Of a stretch of 64,000 nt of DNA, positions 1-7,905 are shown one piece after another. Numbering within the stretch: position 1 is the first letter of the stretch; each line of letters begins with the position of its first letter. A program made the translations under genes and the position numbers. The notes beneath the pieces were generated by a model, which saw only the letters and a list, made by a program, of their open reading frames with translations, was not told where the DNA came from and ran no database searches. Origin of the DNA: Paractinoplanes durhamensis (GTDB lineage: Bacteria; Actinomycetota; Actinomycetes; Mycobacteriales; Micromonosporaceae); assembly GCF_016862175.1 (NCBI RefSeq), contig NZ_BOML01000038.1, positions 186,001 to 250,000 on the forward strand, written 5' to 3'.

Positions 1-1959
1 CTCGGCCAGGTGATTTTCGACCGGCGTGCCGGTCAGGGCGATTCGGGTACGGGCGGGGATGGCGCGCACCGCCTGGGCCTGACGGGTGCCGCTGTTCTTG
101 ATGGCTTGCGCCTCGTCGCAGACGATGCGTTCCCACTTGCCGGCCTTGAGGATCGCCAGATCCCGCACCGCGGTGCCGTAGGTGGTGATCACCAGATCGG
201 CGGTCTCGATACCTTCTTTATTACGCGACGCTCCATGATGGACGTAGGTCCGGATCTGCGGGGCGAATCGCGCGACCTCCTTCTCCCAGTTGCTGACCAG
301 AGACATCGGACAGATGAGAAGCGTCGGTTCCGGTGTCGCGTCGGCCCTTTCCTGGACAAGGAGCGAGATGGTCTGGGCCGTCTTGCCGAGGCCCATGTCG
401 TCGGCGAGGATGCCGCCGAGGCCGATCCGGGCCAGGAAGTGCAGCCAGGACAGGCCGCGCTCCTGGTAGGGGCGCAGCGTCCCCTGGAAACCCGGTGGCG
501 TGCTGATCGGGGCCAGCCGCTCGGCCGCCTGCCCGGAGATCAGGTCGCCGAGCATCCCGTCCGCGTCCACCTCGACCAGCGGCAGGTCCTCCTCGCCGCC
601 GTCGACCACCTGCTGCAGCACCTCGCCGGCGGTCAGCTCGCCCTCCCGGCGCCGGCCGACCGCCTTGAGCGCGGCCTTGAGCTGCCGATCGTCCAGCTCG
701 ACCCACTGGCCGCGGACCCGGACCAGCGGCACCTTGAGCCGGGCCAGCTCGGCCAGCTCCTCGGCGCTGACCACGCCGTCCCCGATGACCAGGTCGAGCC
801 GGAAGCCGACGATCTCCTCCAGCCCGAACCCGGAGCTGGCCAGCGCCTTCCCGGAGCTCTTGCCCTTCGAGCGGGTGGTCAGCTTCAGGCCGACCCCCTT
901 GCGACCCGCCCACTTCGGCAGCAGCACGCCGAACCCGGCCGCCTGCAGCAGCGGCGCGGCCTGCCGGAGGAAGTCGTGCGCCTCGCCGGTGTCCAGCGTC
1001 ATCGTGGTCGGTTCGGCCTCGGCGAGCCCGGCGTGCAGCAGCGGGAAGAGCCGGACCGCCCGGCCCAGCCCGGCCAGCAGGGTCTCGTCCGGCCGCGGCG
1101 GCATCCCCGGGAAACGCGCGCCGGCCCACACCTCGTCGGCGCGGAGATAGAGGTTGGGGTCCTCGGCCGACTGCAGCGCGAACTCCAGACCCCAGTCGTC
1201 CTCGCCGGGCGGCGGCTCGCTCAGCCGGAAGCTGACCCGGACCGGCCCGTTTGCCTCGTTCGCGGCCCGCATCCAGTCGCCGAGGGCCGCGCCCAGGTCG
1301 CGGACGTCCTCGGCCTTGGCTCCCGGCAGCGCCGGGTCGTCGGCAGTGAGCGCCGAGATCCACCGGTCCGGCAGCGGAGCCTTCGGGCCCGGCCGGTGCC
1401 CGAGCAGCAGCCGCTCCGGCATCAGGGTCCGGGCCGCCGCGTCGACCAGCACGTTCAGCGCGTCCCGCAGGGTGCGGGCCAGCCCGGCACCGGTCGCCCG
1501 GACCACCGGCGGCATACCGGCCGCGAAGTCGCGGTAGGTGGCGGCGTCGGCGCCGGTGATCACCGGGCGCCAGCGCGCGGCCGGCGTCCCGCCCTCGTTC
1601 ACCAGCTGCGGCAGCATCCGCCCACGCCGGGCCAGGTCGAACGCGAACCCGGCGAGCACGCCCAGGTAGCGCAGCGACGGCCCGGCCAGCCACTCGTCGC
1701 CGCCGGCGTCATCGGCCGAGGCGAGCGTGGCCAGCGCGTCGCCGTCGGCGACCAGGAGAGCCGGCACGTCGTAGGTGCGCAGCTTGACCGCGCGGGTCGT
1801 GGCCAGCTCGGCCGGCGGCACCGGGCCGCGGGTCGTCCCGGGCAGTTTCATCGTCAGCGTCGCGGGCTCGCCGTCGAGCACCCCGGTGAGATCCTCGAGC
1901 CCCTCGGCCCACAGCGCCAATCCCGCGCCCGGCACCCAGCCGGCCTGTACGACGAGCAC
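1..1959 (-). CDS. SNF2-family DEAD/DEAH helicase, 3' end cut by window
   Basis: ATP-dependent DNA translocase of the SNF2/Rad54 superfamily. 653 codons are visible; the C-terminal helicase lobe lies beyond base 1. Reading the minus strand from GTG 1959, a long N-terminal region precedes the ATPase lobe, which carries LADDMGLGKTAQT (Walker A, about residues 520-535), the Walker B variant CDEAQAIKN, and ALTGTPVENHLAE (motif III) at the window edge. The start follows an AGGGGG ribosome site and fits the N-terminus VLVVQAGWVPG. The gene is divergent from mqnC across about 85 bases. Family membership is clear from the motifs. The specific cellular role (repair, chromatin-like remodelling) is not shown by the sequence. 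Confidence 0.9.
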   Translation of the reverse strand, partial: MLVVQAGWVPGAGLALWAEGLEDLTGVLDGEPATLTMKLPGTTRGPVPPAELATTRAVKLRTYDVPALLVADGDALATLASADDAGGDEWLAGPSLRYLGVLAGFAFDLARRGRMLPQLVNEGGTPAARWRPVITGADAATYRDFAAGMPPVVRATGAGLARTLRDALNVLVDAAARTLMPERLLLGHRPGPKAPLPDRWISALTADDPALPGAKAEDVRDLGAALGDWMRAANEANGPVRVSFRLSEPPPGEDDWGLEFALQSAEDPNLYLRADEVWAGARFPGMPPRPDETLLAGLGRAVRLFPLLHAGLAEAEPTTMTLDTGEAHDFLRQAAPLLQAAGFGVLLPKWAGRKGVGLKLTTRSKGKSSGKALASSGFGLEEIVGFRLDLVIGDGVVSAEELAELARLKVPLVRVRGQWVELDDRQLKAALKAVGRRREGELTAGEVLQQVVDGGEEDLPLVEVDADGMLGDLISGQAAERLAPISTPPGFQGTLRPYQERGLSWLHFLARIGLGGILADDMGLGKTAQTISLLVQERADATPEPTLLICPMSLVSNWEKEVARFAPQIRTYVHHGASRNKEGIETADLVITTYGTAVRDLAILKAGKWERIVCDEAQAIKNSGTRQAQAVRAIPARTRIALTGTPVENHLAE

Positions 1960-2031
1960 ACCTACCCCCTGACGACGGGATCGAGAGTACTGAGGTGACC
2001 CTCGCCGCTGCCGTCACCGTGCCGGGGGACG

Positions 2032-2044
2032 TAATCTTCGAAGC
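2032..2044 (+). promoter_or_regulatory. Probable -10 box of a leaderless mqnC transcript
   Basis: TAATCT at 2032-2037 lies 7 bases before the GTG at 2045, the spacing expected when transcription starts at the start codon. No good ribosome site precedes this GTG, which also suggests a leaderless message. The -35 region (around 2008-2014, CTGCCGT) is weak. Confidence 0.45.
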
Positions 2045-3274
2045 GTGACGGCTAACCGGGAGATCGACAGCATCCTGCAGCGTGCGGCCGACGGTGGGCG
2101 GATCACGCCCGAGGAGGCGCTGCTGCTCTACACCGACGCTCCGTTCCACGCGCTGGGCGAGGCCGCCGACACGATCCGGCGCCGCCGCTTCCCGGACGGC
2201 GTCGTCACCTACCTGATCGACCGCAACATCAACTACACGAACGTGTGCGTCACGGCGTGCAAGTTCTGCGCCTTCTTCCGGGCCCCCAAGCACAAGGACG
2301 GCTGGGCGCACCCGATGGAGGAGATCCTGCGGCGCTGCGGCGAGGCGATCGACCTCGGCGCCACCCAGGTGATGCTGCAGGGCGGTCACCACCCCGAGTT
2401 CGGCGTGGCCTATTACGAGTCGCTGTTCGCCGGGGTCAAAGAGGCGTACCCACAGCTGATGATCCACTCGATCGGGCCGAGCGAGATCCTGCACATGGCC
2501 AAGGTCGACGGGGTGTCGATCGAGGAGGCGATCCTGCGGATCAAGGCGGCCGGGCTCGACTCGATCGCCGGGGCCGGCGCCGAGATGCTGCCGCAGCGGC
2601 CGCGTAAGGCGATCGCCCCGCTGAAGGAGAGCGGTGAGCGCTGGATCGAGGTCATGACGATCGCGCACCGCAACGGGCTGTCCTCGACCGCGACCATGAT
2701 GATGGGCACCGGCGAGACGCACGCCGAGCGGATCGAGCACATCCGGATGATCCGCGACTGCCAGGACCTCGCGGTCGCGAACGGCTACCAGGACAGTGCC
2801 GTCGAGACCTCGCATCAGGTCGGGGGCTTCCGGGCCTTCATCCCGTGGACGTATCAGCCGGAGAACAACCACCTCAAGGGCCGCACCCAGGCCACCACGA
2901 TGGAATATCTGCGGTTCATCGCGGTGTCCCGGCTGTTCTTCGACAACATCGCGCACCTGCAGGCGTCCTGGCTGACCACCGGTAAGGACGTCGGCCAGCT
3001 CGCGCTGCACCTGGGCGTCGACGACCTGGGCTCGATCATGCTCGAGGAGAACGTGATCTCCTCGGCCGGCGCCCGGCACCGGTCCAACCTGCACGAGCTG
3101 ATCTGGATGATCCGCACCGCCGACCGGATCCCGGCGTGGCGCGACACCCTCTACAACCACCTGCAGGTCCACCGCACCGAGGCCGACGACCCGACCGACG
3201 ATCGTGTCGTGTCTCACTTCTCGTCGATCGCGATGCCCGGTCGCAAGACGCTCCCGTTGGTCGACGCGAAGTAA
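2045..3274 (+). CDS. mqnC: Cyclic dehypoxanthine futalosine synthase (radical SAM)
   Basis: 409-residue radical SAM enzyme of the futalosine route to menaquinone. It cyclises dehypoxanthine futalosine. The cluster motif CVTACKFC (CxxxCxxC) sits near residue 70 and is followed by AFFRAPKHK. Other MqnC-like blocks are MLQGGHHP, AGAGAEMLPQR, TATMMMGTGET and FIPWTYQPENN. MqnE is the related alternative, but the length and QGGHHP and FIPWTYQP blocks fit MqnC. It sits just upstream of menG, the last step of the same pathway, an order also seen in Streptomyces. No other mqn genes occur in the window, so the rest of the pathway must be elsewhere. Confidence 0.9.
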   Translation: MTANREIDSILQRAADGGRITPEEALLLYTDAPFHALGEAADTIRRRRFPDGVVTYLIDRNINYTNVCVTACKFCAFFRAPKHKDGWAHPMEEILRRCGEAIDLGATQVMLQGGHHPEFGVAYYESLFAGVKEAYPQLMIHSIGPSEILHMAKVDGVSIEEAILRIKAAGLDSIAGAGAEMLPQRPRKAIAPLKESGERWIEVMTIAHRNGLSSTATMMMGTGETHAERIEHIRMIRDCQDLAVANGYQDSAVETSHQVGGFRAFIPWTYQPENNHLKGRTQATTMEYLRFIAVSRLFFDNIAHLQASWLTTGKDVGQLALHLGVDDLGSIMLEENVISSAGARHRSNLHELIWMIRTADRIPAWRDTLYNHLQVHRTEADDPTDDRVVSHFSSIAMPGRKTLPLVDAK

Positions 3275-3518
3275 CGGCCCCTATTCGGGGGGTCGATATC
3301 CGCCGTTCGGTCAGGGCGGGGTCGGTTAAGCGGCGTGGGGGTCATTGCTGCTTCGTAACGAGGCCGGTAAACCTCTACCCCACTCTGTTCCCGCTGGTTA
3401 CGTTCCTCGCGTAAGTCTGAGAACTTCCTTGGAACGGCAGGCGGCATCGCTTAAGACCCGGTGGAGCCTGACGGTCGCGGACCCGACCGATTGCGGTCGT
3501 TTATATAACGCATAAGGC
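3275..3518 (+). promoter_or_regulatory. Structured non-coding leader between mqnC and menG
   Basis: No gene is visible here. The stretch can fold. GTGGGG (3335-3340) pairs with CCCCAC (3378-3383), enclosing GAGG (3360-3363) with CCTC (3372-3375). CGACCG (3484-3489) can pair either with CGGTCG upstream (3472-3477) or with CGGTCG downstream (3494-3499). Mutually exclusive stems followed by a terminator-like hairpin suggest an attenuator or a small RNA. It matches no RNA family I can name. Confidence 0.35.
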
Positions 3519-3556
3519 ACGGGCGGGATGGGTGACCATCCCGCCCGTTCTGTTTG
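3519..3556 (+). terminator. Intrinsic-terminator-like hairpin before menG
   Basis: A 13-bp uninterrupted stem, ACGGGCGGGATGG (3519-3531) with CCATCCCGCCCGT (3536-3548), and a 4-base GTGA loop, followed by TCTGTTTG. It lies only about 30 bases before the menG start, so it either ends the mqnC transcript or acts as an attenuator of menG. It also argues against starting menG at GTG 3532, inside the stem. Confidence 0.7.
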
Positions 3557-3579
3557 TCCCGGGTGGCAGAGTTACGTGC

Positions 3580-4275
3580 GTGACGCGCGCAGATCTGGAC
3601 AAACAACCGCACGAGGTCGCCGAGATGTTCGACGGCGTGGCCAAGCGGTACGACCTCACCAACACCGTGCTCTCCTTCGGTCAGGACCGGGGCTGGCGGC
3701 GGGCGACCCGGGCCGCGCTCGGGCTGCGCCCCGGCGAGCGGGTCCTGGACGTGGGGGCCGGCACCGGCGTCTCCACCGAGGAACTCGCCCGGTCGGGCGC
3801 GTTCGCGGTCGGCGCCGACCTGTCGATCGGCATGCTGCGGGCGGGCCGGCACGCCGGTCGCGAGGTTCCGCTGCTGGCCGGGGACGCTTTGAAGCTGCCG
3901 TTCGCGGATGCCACCTTCGACGCGGTGACCATCTCCTTCGCCCTGCGCAACGTGGTCGACACCGAAGGCGCGCTGCGGGAGCTGGGCCGGGTGACGCGAC
4001 CGGGCGGCCGGCTGGTGGTCTGCGAGTTCAGCCACCCGCTGAACCCCGCATTCCGTACCGTTTACCTGCAGTACCTGATGCGATCGCTGCCGACCGTGGC
4101 GCGGGGTGTGTCGAGCAATCCCGACGCGTACGTCTATCTCGCGGAATCGATCCGCGCCTGGCCGGACCAAGCCGCTCTGGCCGACCGAATCGGCCTTTCC
4201 GGGCCGTGGAAGCGAGTCGGCTGGCGCAACCTTTCCGGGGGTATTGTCGCGCTCCATCGTGCTACTCGGGTATAA
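3580..4275 (+). CDS. menG: Demethylmenaquinone C-methyltransferase
   Basis: SAM-dependent UbiE/MenG family enzyme of 231 residues that methylates demethylmenaquinone, the last step of menaquinone synthesis. The start VTRADLDKQPHEVAEMF matches the usual actinobacterial N-terminus. VLDVGAGTG is the SAM-binding motif I, DALKLPFADATFDAVT motif II and ALRNV a UbiE signature, with WRNLSGGIVALHRA at the C-terminus. An in-frame start at 3532 would lie within the hairpin stem and lacks family support. Neighbours mqnC and a MenJ-like reductase are in the same pathway. No clear ribosome site is visible. Confidence 0.93.
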   Translation: MTRADLDKQPHEVAEMFDGVAKRYDLTNTVLSFGQDRGWRRATRAALGLRPGERVLDVGAGTGVSTEELARSGAFAVGADLSIGMLRAGRHAGREVPLLAGDALKLPFADATFDAVTISFALRNVVDTEGALRELGRVTRPGGRLVVCEFSHPLNPAFRTVYLQYLMRSLPTVARGVSSNPDAYVYLAESIRAWPDQAALADRIGLSGPWKRVGWRNLSGGIVALHRATRV

Positions 4276-4323
4276 AACGGTCATTCGCCTTACAAGGTCG
4301 GTAAAAGCTGTTTGGCTGCGGCT

Positions 4324-4602
4324 ATGACGACCTTTGGGCATCTCGAGGACACCGACATCGACATCGCCATCGACGAGGGTGAAGCGGGCGAGCGCCGCGG
4401 CATGGAGTTGGCGGCCCGGATCCGGATGGTGGCCGCACAGGATCCCGAGTTGGCCCAAGACCTAGTAGATGAGCTGATCGTCGCTCTTGATCGGGCAATG
4501 GGCGGTACGTTTCGGGAATACCTGGATCAAGAGCCGCGAAATGAGGCGGAGCGGCCCTTGACCGAGAGCGGATCGGGCATTTCACCGGTGCGAAACAGTT
4601 AG
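4324..4602 (+). CDS. Small acidic protein of unknown function
   Basis: 92 residues, MTTFGHLEDTDIDIAIDEG onward, with an acidic N-terminus and a central helical stretch (GMELAARIRMVAAQ to VDELIVALDRAM). No signal peptide, membrane segment or motif is recognised. It lies 48 bases after menG and before the Rex site of the reductase-nuo block. Codon use is less G/C-rich at third positions toward the 3' end. A TTG four codons upstream (4312) is possible. Being sandwiched in a quinone cluster hints at a link, but nothing in the protein shows it. Confidence 0.6.
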   Translation: MTTFGHLEDTDIDIAIDEGEAGERRGMELAARIRMVAAQDPELAQDLVDELIVALDRAMGGTFREYLDQEPRNEAERPLTESGSGISPVRNS

Positions 4603-4658
4603 GGTTGCCTAACCCGAAGGTGTTTCGATGGCCGTCCTAGACTCCGATCTGGGCGTGC

Positions 4659-4676
4659 TTGTGAACTGTTTCACGA
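4659..4676 (+). promoter_or_regulatory. Rex operator (redox-sensing repressor site)
   Basis: TTGTGAACTGTTTCACGA is a near-perfect inverted repeat (TTGTGAA / TTCACGA) matching the actinobacterial Rex box TGTGAAC-n3-TTCACA. It sits 25 bases before the GTG of the geranylgeranyl reductase gene, at the head of the block containing all nuo genes. Rex is known to repress respiratory genes when NADH/NAD+ is low, including a predicted site for nuo in Streptomyces. Control of this block by Rex is inferred from the site. Confidence 0.8.
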
Positions 4677-4700
4677 GCCCGCACGAGACGGAGGTGTGCC

Positions 4701-6014
4701 GTGCAGAGCCACGAAGTAACCGGGCCCGCTGGACCGTCAGCACCGATCGGCGATGAAGCAGATGTAATCGTGGTCGGGGCGGGGCCGGGGGGCTCCGCGG
4801 CGGCCTACCATATGGCGCGGCACGGTCTTCGCGTGCTGCTGCTCGAGAAAACCGAATTTCCCCGCGAGAAGGTCTGTGGCGACGGCCTGACCCCGCGGGC
4901 CGTGCGACAGCTCGTCCGGATGGGTGTCGACACCTCCGAGAAGGCGGGCTGGCTGCACAACAAGGGCCTGCGCGTGATCGGCGGCGGGGTCCGGCTCGAG
5001 CTCGACTGGCCCGACCTGGCCAGCTTCCCCAACTACGGCCTGGTGCGCACCCGGCTCGACTTCGACGACATGCTCGCCAACCGCGCGGTCGAGGCCGGCG
5101 CGTTGTTGCGGACCGGTGTGAACGTCTCCGGACCGATCCTCGACGACGAGGGTCGGGCCATCGGCGTTCTGGCCAAGGTCGGCGCCGGCAAGGAGCCGGT
5201 CGAATTCCGCGCGCCGCTGGTGATCGCCGCCGACGGTGTCTCCGGCAAGCTTCCGCTGGCCATGGGCCTGGCCAAGCGGGACGACCGCCCCATCGGCGTG
5301 GCGGTCCGGCGCTATTACCACTCACCGGTGCGCGCCGACGACGACTATCTCGAGTCGTGGCTCGAGCTGCGCAGCGCCAGCGACCCGAGCGTGCTGCTGC
5401 CCGGCTACGGCTGGATCTTCGGCCTCGGCGACGGCCGGGTGAACGTCGGCCTCGGCATCCTGAACTCGTCGGATGCCTTCGGCAAGACCAACTACCGCTC
5501 GCTGCTGACCGACTGGCTGGCCGGCACCCCGGACGACTGGGGCATGCGCGACGAGACCAACGCGGACGGCCCGATCCTGGGTGCCGCGCTGCCGATGGGC
5601 TTCAACCGGGTGCCGCATTACACCCGCGGCATGATGCTGGTCGGCGATTCGGGCGGCATGGTCAACCCGATGAACGGCGAGGGCATCGCGTACGCGATGG
5701 AGTCCGGCGAGTTGGCCGCGGAGGTCGCCGTGCAGGCGCTCGCGCGGCCCGCCGGTGCCGACCGTGAACGCGCTCTCCGGGCCTACCCGGCCGAACTCAG
5801 CCTGCGGTTCGGCGGCTATTACCGCCTCGGTGGGGTATTCGTGAAGTTGATCGGCAACCCGCAGATCATGCGTCTGGCCACCAAACACGGCATGCCGCAC
5901 CCCACGCTGATGCGGTTCGTGCTGAAGCTGCTGGCCAACCTGACCGATCCCCGCGGCGGCGACGCCATGGACCGGATCATCAATGGCCTGACCAAGGTGG
6001 CTCCGGCCGTATGA
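4701..6014 (+). CDS. Geranylgeranyl reductase family FAD enzyme, MenJ-like
   Basis: 437-residue flavoprotein that probably saturates an isoprene unit of the menaquinone side chain. ADVIVVGAGPGGSAAAYHMA (residues about 20-39) is the FAD dinucleotide-binding fold, EKVCGDGL the family's substrate-side motif, and LVGDSGGMVNPMNGEGI the second FAD motif. GTG 4701 has GGAGGTG upstream. Mycobacterial MenJ is the best-known relative and lies near menG and a polyprenyl synthase there, as here. The alternative is reduction of another prenyl lipid. The gene starts the block behind the Rex site. Confidence 0.88.
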   Translation: MQSHEVTGPAGPSAPIGDEADVIVVGAGPGGSAAAYHMARHGLRVLLLEKTEFPREKVCGDGLTPRAVRQLVRMGVDTSEKAGWLHNKGLRVIGGGVRLELDWPDLASFPNYGLVRTRLDFDDMLANRAVEAGALLRTGVNVSGPILDDEGRAIGVLAKVGAGKEPVEFRAPLVIAADGVSGKLPLAMGLAKRDDRPIGVAVRRYYHSPVRADDDYLESWLELRSASDPSVLLPGYGWIFGLGDGRVNVGLGILNSSDAFGKTNYRSLLTDWLAGTPDDWGMRDETNADGPILGAALPMGFNRVPHYTRGMMLVGDSGGMVNPMNGEGIAYAMESGELAAEVAVQALARPAGADRERALRAYPAELSLRFGGYYRLGGVFVKLIGNPQIMRLATKHGMPHPTLMRFVLKLLANLTDPRGGDAMDRIINGLTKVAPAV

Positions 6015-6035
6015 CGCCTACAGGGGTACCCCCGG

Positions 6036-6063
6036 TCGACGCAAGGCTGAATCGGATTAATAG
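6036..6063 (+). promoter_or_regulatory. Possible promoter for nuoA
   Basis: TCGACG (6036-6041) and TAATAG (6058-6063), spaced 16, lie in the 79-base gap before nuoA. The match is weak. It would give nuo a promoter of its own in addition to the Rex-controlled one upstream. Confidence 0.25.
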
Positions 6064-6093
6064 TGTGAAGCCGCTAACAGTCGAGCTGGAGAG

Positions 6094-6462
6094 ATGATGC
6101 ATCTCAACCCGTACGTCCCGATCTTGGGGCTCTTGATTCTGGGCGCGCTCTTCGCGCTGTTCTCGGTGGGTATCGCGCCGATCGTCGGGCCGAAGCGCTA
6201 CAACCGCGCGAAGCTCGACGCGTACGAGTGCGGCATCGAGCCGGCTCCGCAGCCGATCGGCGGTGGCCGCTTCCCGATCCGGTTCTACCTGACCGCGATG
6301 CTCTTCATCATCTTCGACATCGAGACCATCTTCCTCTACCCGTGGGCCGTGTCCTTCGGGTCACTGGGCGTGTTCGGCTTCGTGGAAATGGTCCTGTTCA
6401 TCGTCTCCGTCTTCATCGCCTACACGTATGTGTGGCGGCGCGGCGGCCTCAACTGGGACTGA
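6094..6462 (+). CDS. nuoA: NADH-quinone oxidoreductase subunit A
   Basis: 122-residue membrane subunit of complex I, with three hydrophobic helices and the conserved loop KLDAYECGIEP containing the cysteine that moves with quinone-site conformation. FDIETIFLYPWA is the family signature in helix 2. The start is ATG 6094 or the adjacent ATG 6097, after GGAGAG. It is the first of fourteen nuo genes in standard order. Confidence 0.97.
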   Translation: MMHLNPYVPILGLLILGALFALFSVGIAPIVGPKRYNRAKLDAYECGIEPAPQPIGGGRFPIRFYLTAMLFIIFDIETIFLYPWAVSFGSLGVFGFVEMVLFIVSVFIAYTYVWRRGGLNWD

Positions 6463-6468
6463 GCTGAC

Positions 6469-7140
6469 ATGGGAATCGAAGAGAAGCTACCCGCAGGCAT
6501 CCTGCTGACGTCCGTCGAGAAGCTGTCCAACTGGGCCCGCAAGTCCTCGTTCTGGGGTGCGACCTTCGGCCTCGCCTGCTGCGCCATCGAGATGATGGCC
6601 TCCGGCGGTCCGCACTACGACCTCGGCCGCTGGGGCATGGAGGTCTTCCGGGCGTCGCCCCGGCAGGCCGACCTGATGATCGTCGCGGGCCGGGTGAGCC
6701 AGAAGATGGCGCCGGTCGTGCGGCAGATCTACGACCAGATGCCCGAACCGCGCTCGGTCATTTCCATGGGCGTTTGCGCGTCGTCCGGCGGGATGTTCAA
6801 CAACTACGCGATCGTGCAGGGCGTGGACCACATCGTGCCGGTCGACATCTACCTGCCCGGCTGCCCGCCGCGGCCGGAGATGCTGATCGACGCCATCCTG
6901 AAGATGCGCGAGAAGGTCATGGCCACGCCGCTCGGCCCCAACGGCCGCAAGATGCTCGAGGCGCGCAAGGCCGAAGGCAAGATGCCGATCGTCGCCCCCG
7001 GCGCGATGCCCTCCTCCTACCGGGCCGACAAGGTCCGGCGCGCGGAGTGGACGCAGGCCGTCAAGGAAGGCCGCGAGGAGCAGCTGCGCATCGAGAACTG
7101 GATGAAGCTGGCGCCGCACCTGCGGGAGGGTGGCAAGTGA
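6469..7140 (+). CDS. nuoB: NADH-quinone oxidoreductase subunit B
   Basis: 223-residue peripheral-arm subunit carrying the terminal cluster N2 that passes electrons to menaquinone. Ligands are visible as the C37-C38 pair (GLACCAIEMM), C103 (GVCASSGG) and C132 (LPGCPPRP). It is longer than E. coli NuoB because of a charged C-terminal tail of about 60 residues. It starts 6 bases after nuoA and overlaps nuoC by GTGA. Confidence 0.97.
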   Translation: MGIEEKLPAGILLTSVEKLSNWARKSSFWGATFGLACCAIEMMASGGPHYDLGRWGMEVFRASPRQADLMIVAGRVSQKMAPVVRQIYDQMPEPRSVISMGVCASSGGMFNNYAIVQGVDHIVPVDIYLPGCPPRPEMLIDAILKMREKVMATPLGPNGRKMLEARKAEGKMPIVAPGAMPSSYRADKVRRAEWTQAVKEGREEQLRIENWMKLAPHLREGGK

Positions 7141-7853
7141 GCCTGGAATCTACTGGTGGCGTGCCGGTCAATGCGGAGCCCGTCGGTGCTGACATCGACG
7201 CCCCCGCCCAGACGCCGGCTTCGCCGCAGAAGGGCATGTTCGGCGTCAAGGGCACCGGTGACGTCTCCGGCTTCGGTGGCCTTGCCCGCCGCACGCCCGA
7301 CGTGGTCGGCAGCCCCAAGCCCTACGGCTCCTACTTCGACGAGGTCACCGACGCCCTCGAAGAGGCCTACCCCGGCTTCGCCGACGCGATCGAGAAGGTC
7401 GTGGTCGACCGGGGCGAGCTGACCCTGCACATCGTGCCGGAGAAGATCGCCGAGGTCGCCCAGATCATGCGGGACGACGAGTCGCTCCGCTTCGAGCTGT
7501 GCTCCTCGGTGTCCGGCGTGGACTACCTGAACAGCGACGCCCGCCGGCTGCACGTCGTCTATCAACTGACCTCGATGACCTACCGCCGCCGCGTGCGCCT
7601 CGAGGTGGCCGTGCCGGCCGGTGGCAGCGTGCCGACGGTGACCAGCGTCTACCCGACCGCCGACTGGCAGGAGCGGGAGGCGTACGACATGTTCGGCGTC
7701 ATCTTCACCGGTCACCCCAACCTCACCCGGATCCTCATGCCGGATGACTGGGAGGGCCACCCCCAGCTCAAGGACTACCCGCTCGGCGGCGTGCCCGTCG
7801 AGTACAAGGGTGCCGAGATTCCGCCTCCTGACCAGCGGAGGGTCTACCAGTGA
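7137..7853 (+). CDS. nuoC: NADH-quinone oxidoreductase subunit C
   Basis: 238-residue hydrophilic 30-kDa-type subunit. The signature is EREAYDMFGVIFTGHPNL followed by RILMPDDWEGHPQLKDYPL. The first 55 or so residues are an Ala/Pro/Gly-rich extension, and the conserved fold begins near PYGSYFDEV. The start GTG overlaps the nuoB stop. It is separate from nuoD, unlike the E. coli nuoCD fusion. Confidence 0.96.
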   Translation: MSLESTGGVPVNAEPVGADIDAPAQTPASPQKGMFGVKGTGDVSGFGGLARRTPDVVGSPKPYGSYFDEVTDALEEAYPGFADAIEKVVVDRGELTLHIVPEKIAEVAQIMRDDESLRFELCSSVSGVDYLNSDARRLHVVYQLTSMTYRRRVRLEVAVPAGGSVPTVTSVYPTADWQEREAYDMFGVIFTGHPNLTRILMPDDWEGHPQLKDYPLGGVPVEYKGAEIPPPDQRRVYQ

Positions 7854-7899
7854 TCAGTGCGAGGAGTGAGCTTGCGAGCCCCGCAGTCCTGATCGGAGG
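7854..7899. repeat. Short REP-like intergenic sequence between nuoC and nuoD
   Basis: This 52-base gap is the largest inside the nuo operon. It holds GATCAG and CTGATC bracketing a GCGAG-rich core (GCGAGGAGTGAGC, TTGCGAGCCCC). Its low-complexity look resembles dispersed short repeats of actinomycete genomes. It may be a REP-type unit inserted within the operon. No other copy is in the window. Confidence 0.3.
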
Positions 7900-7905
7900 A
7901 AAGCG

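Noticed and set aside
3532..3579. Earlier in-frame start for menG at GTG 3532
   Set aside because: It falls in the hairpin stem and the added residues do not fit the family. GTG 3580 does.
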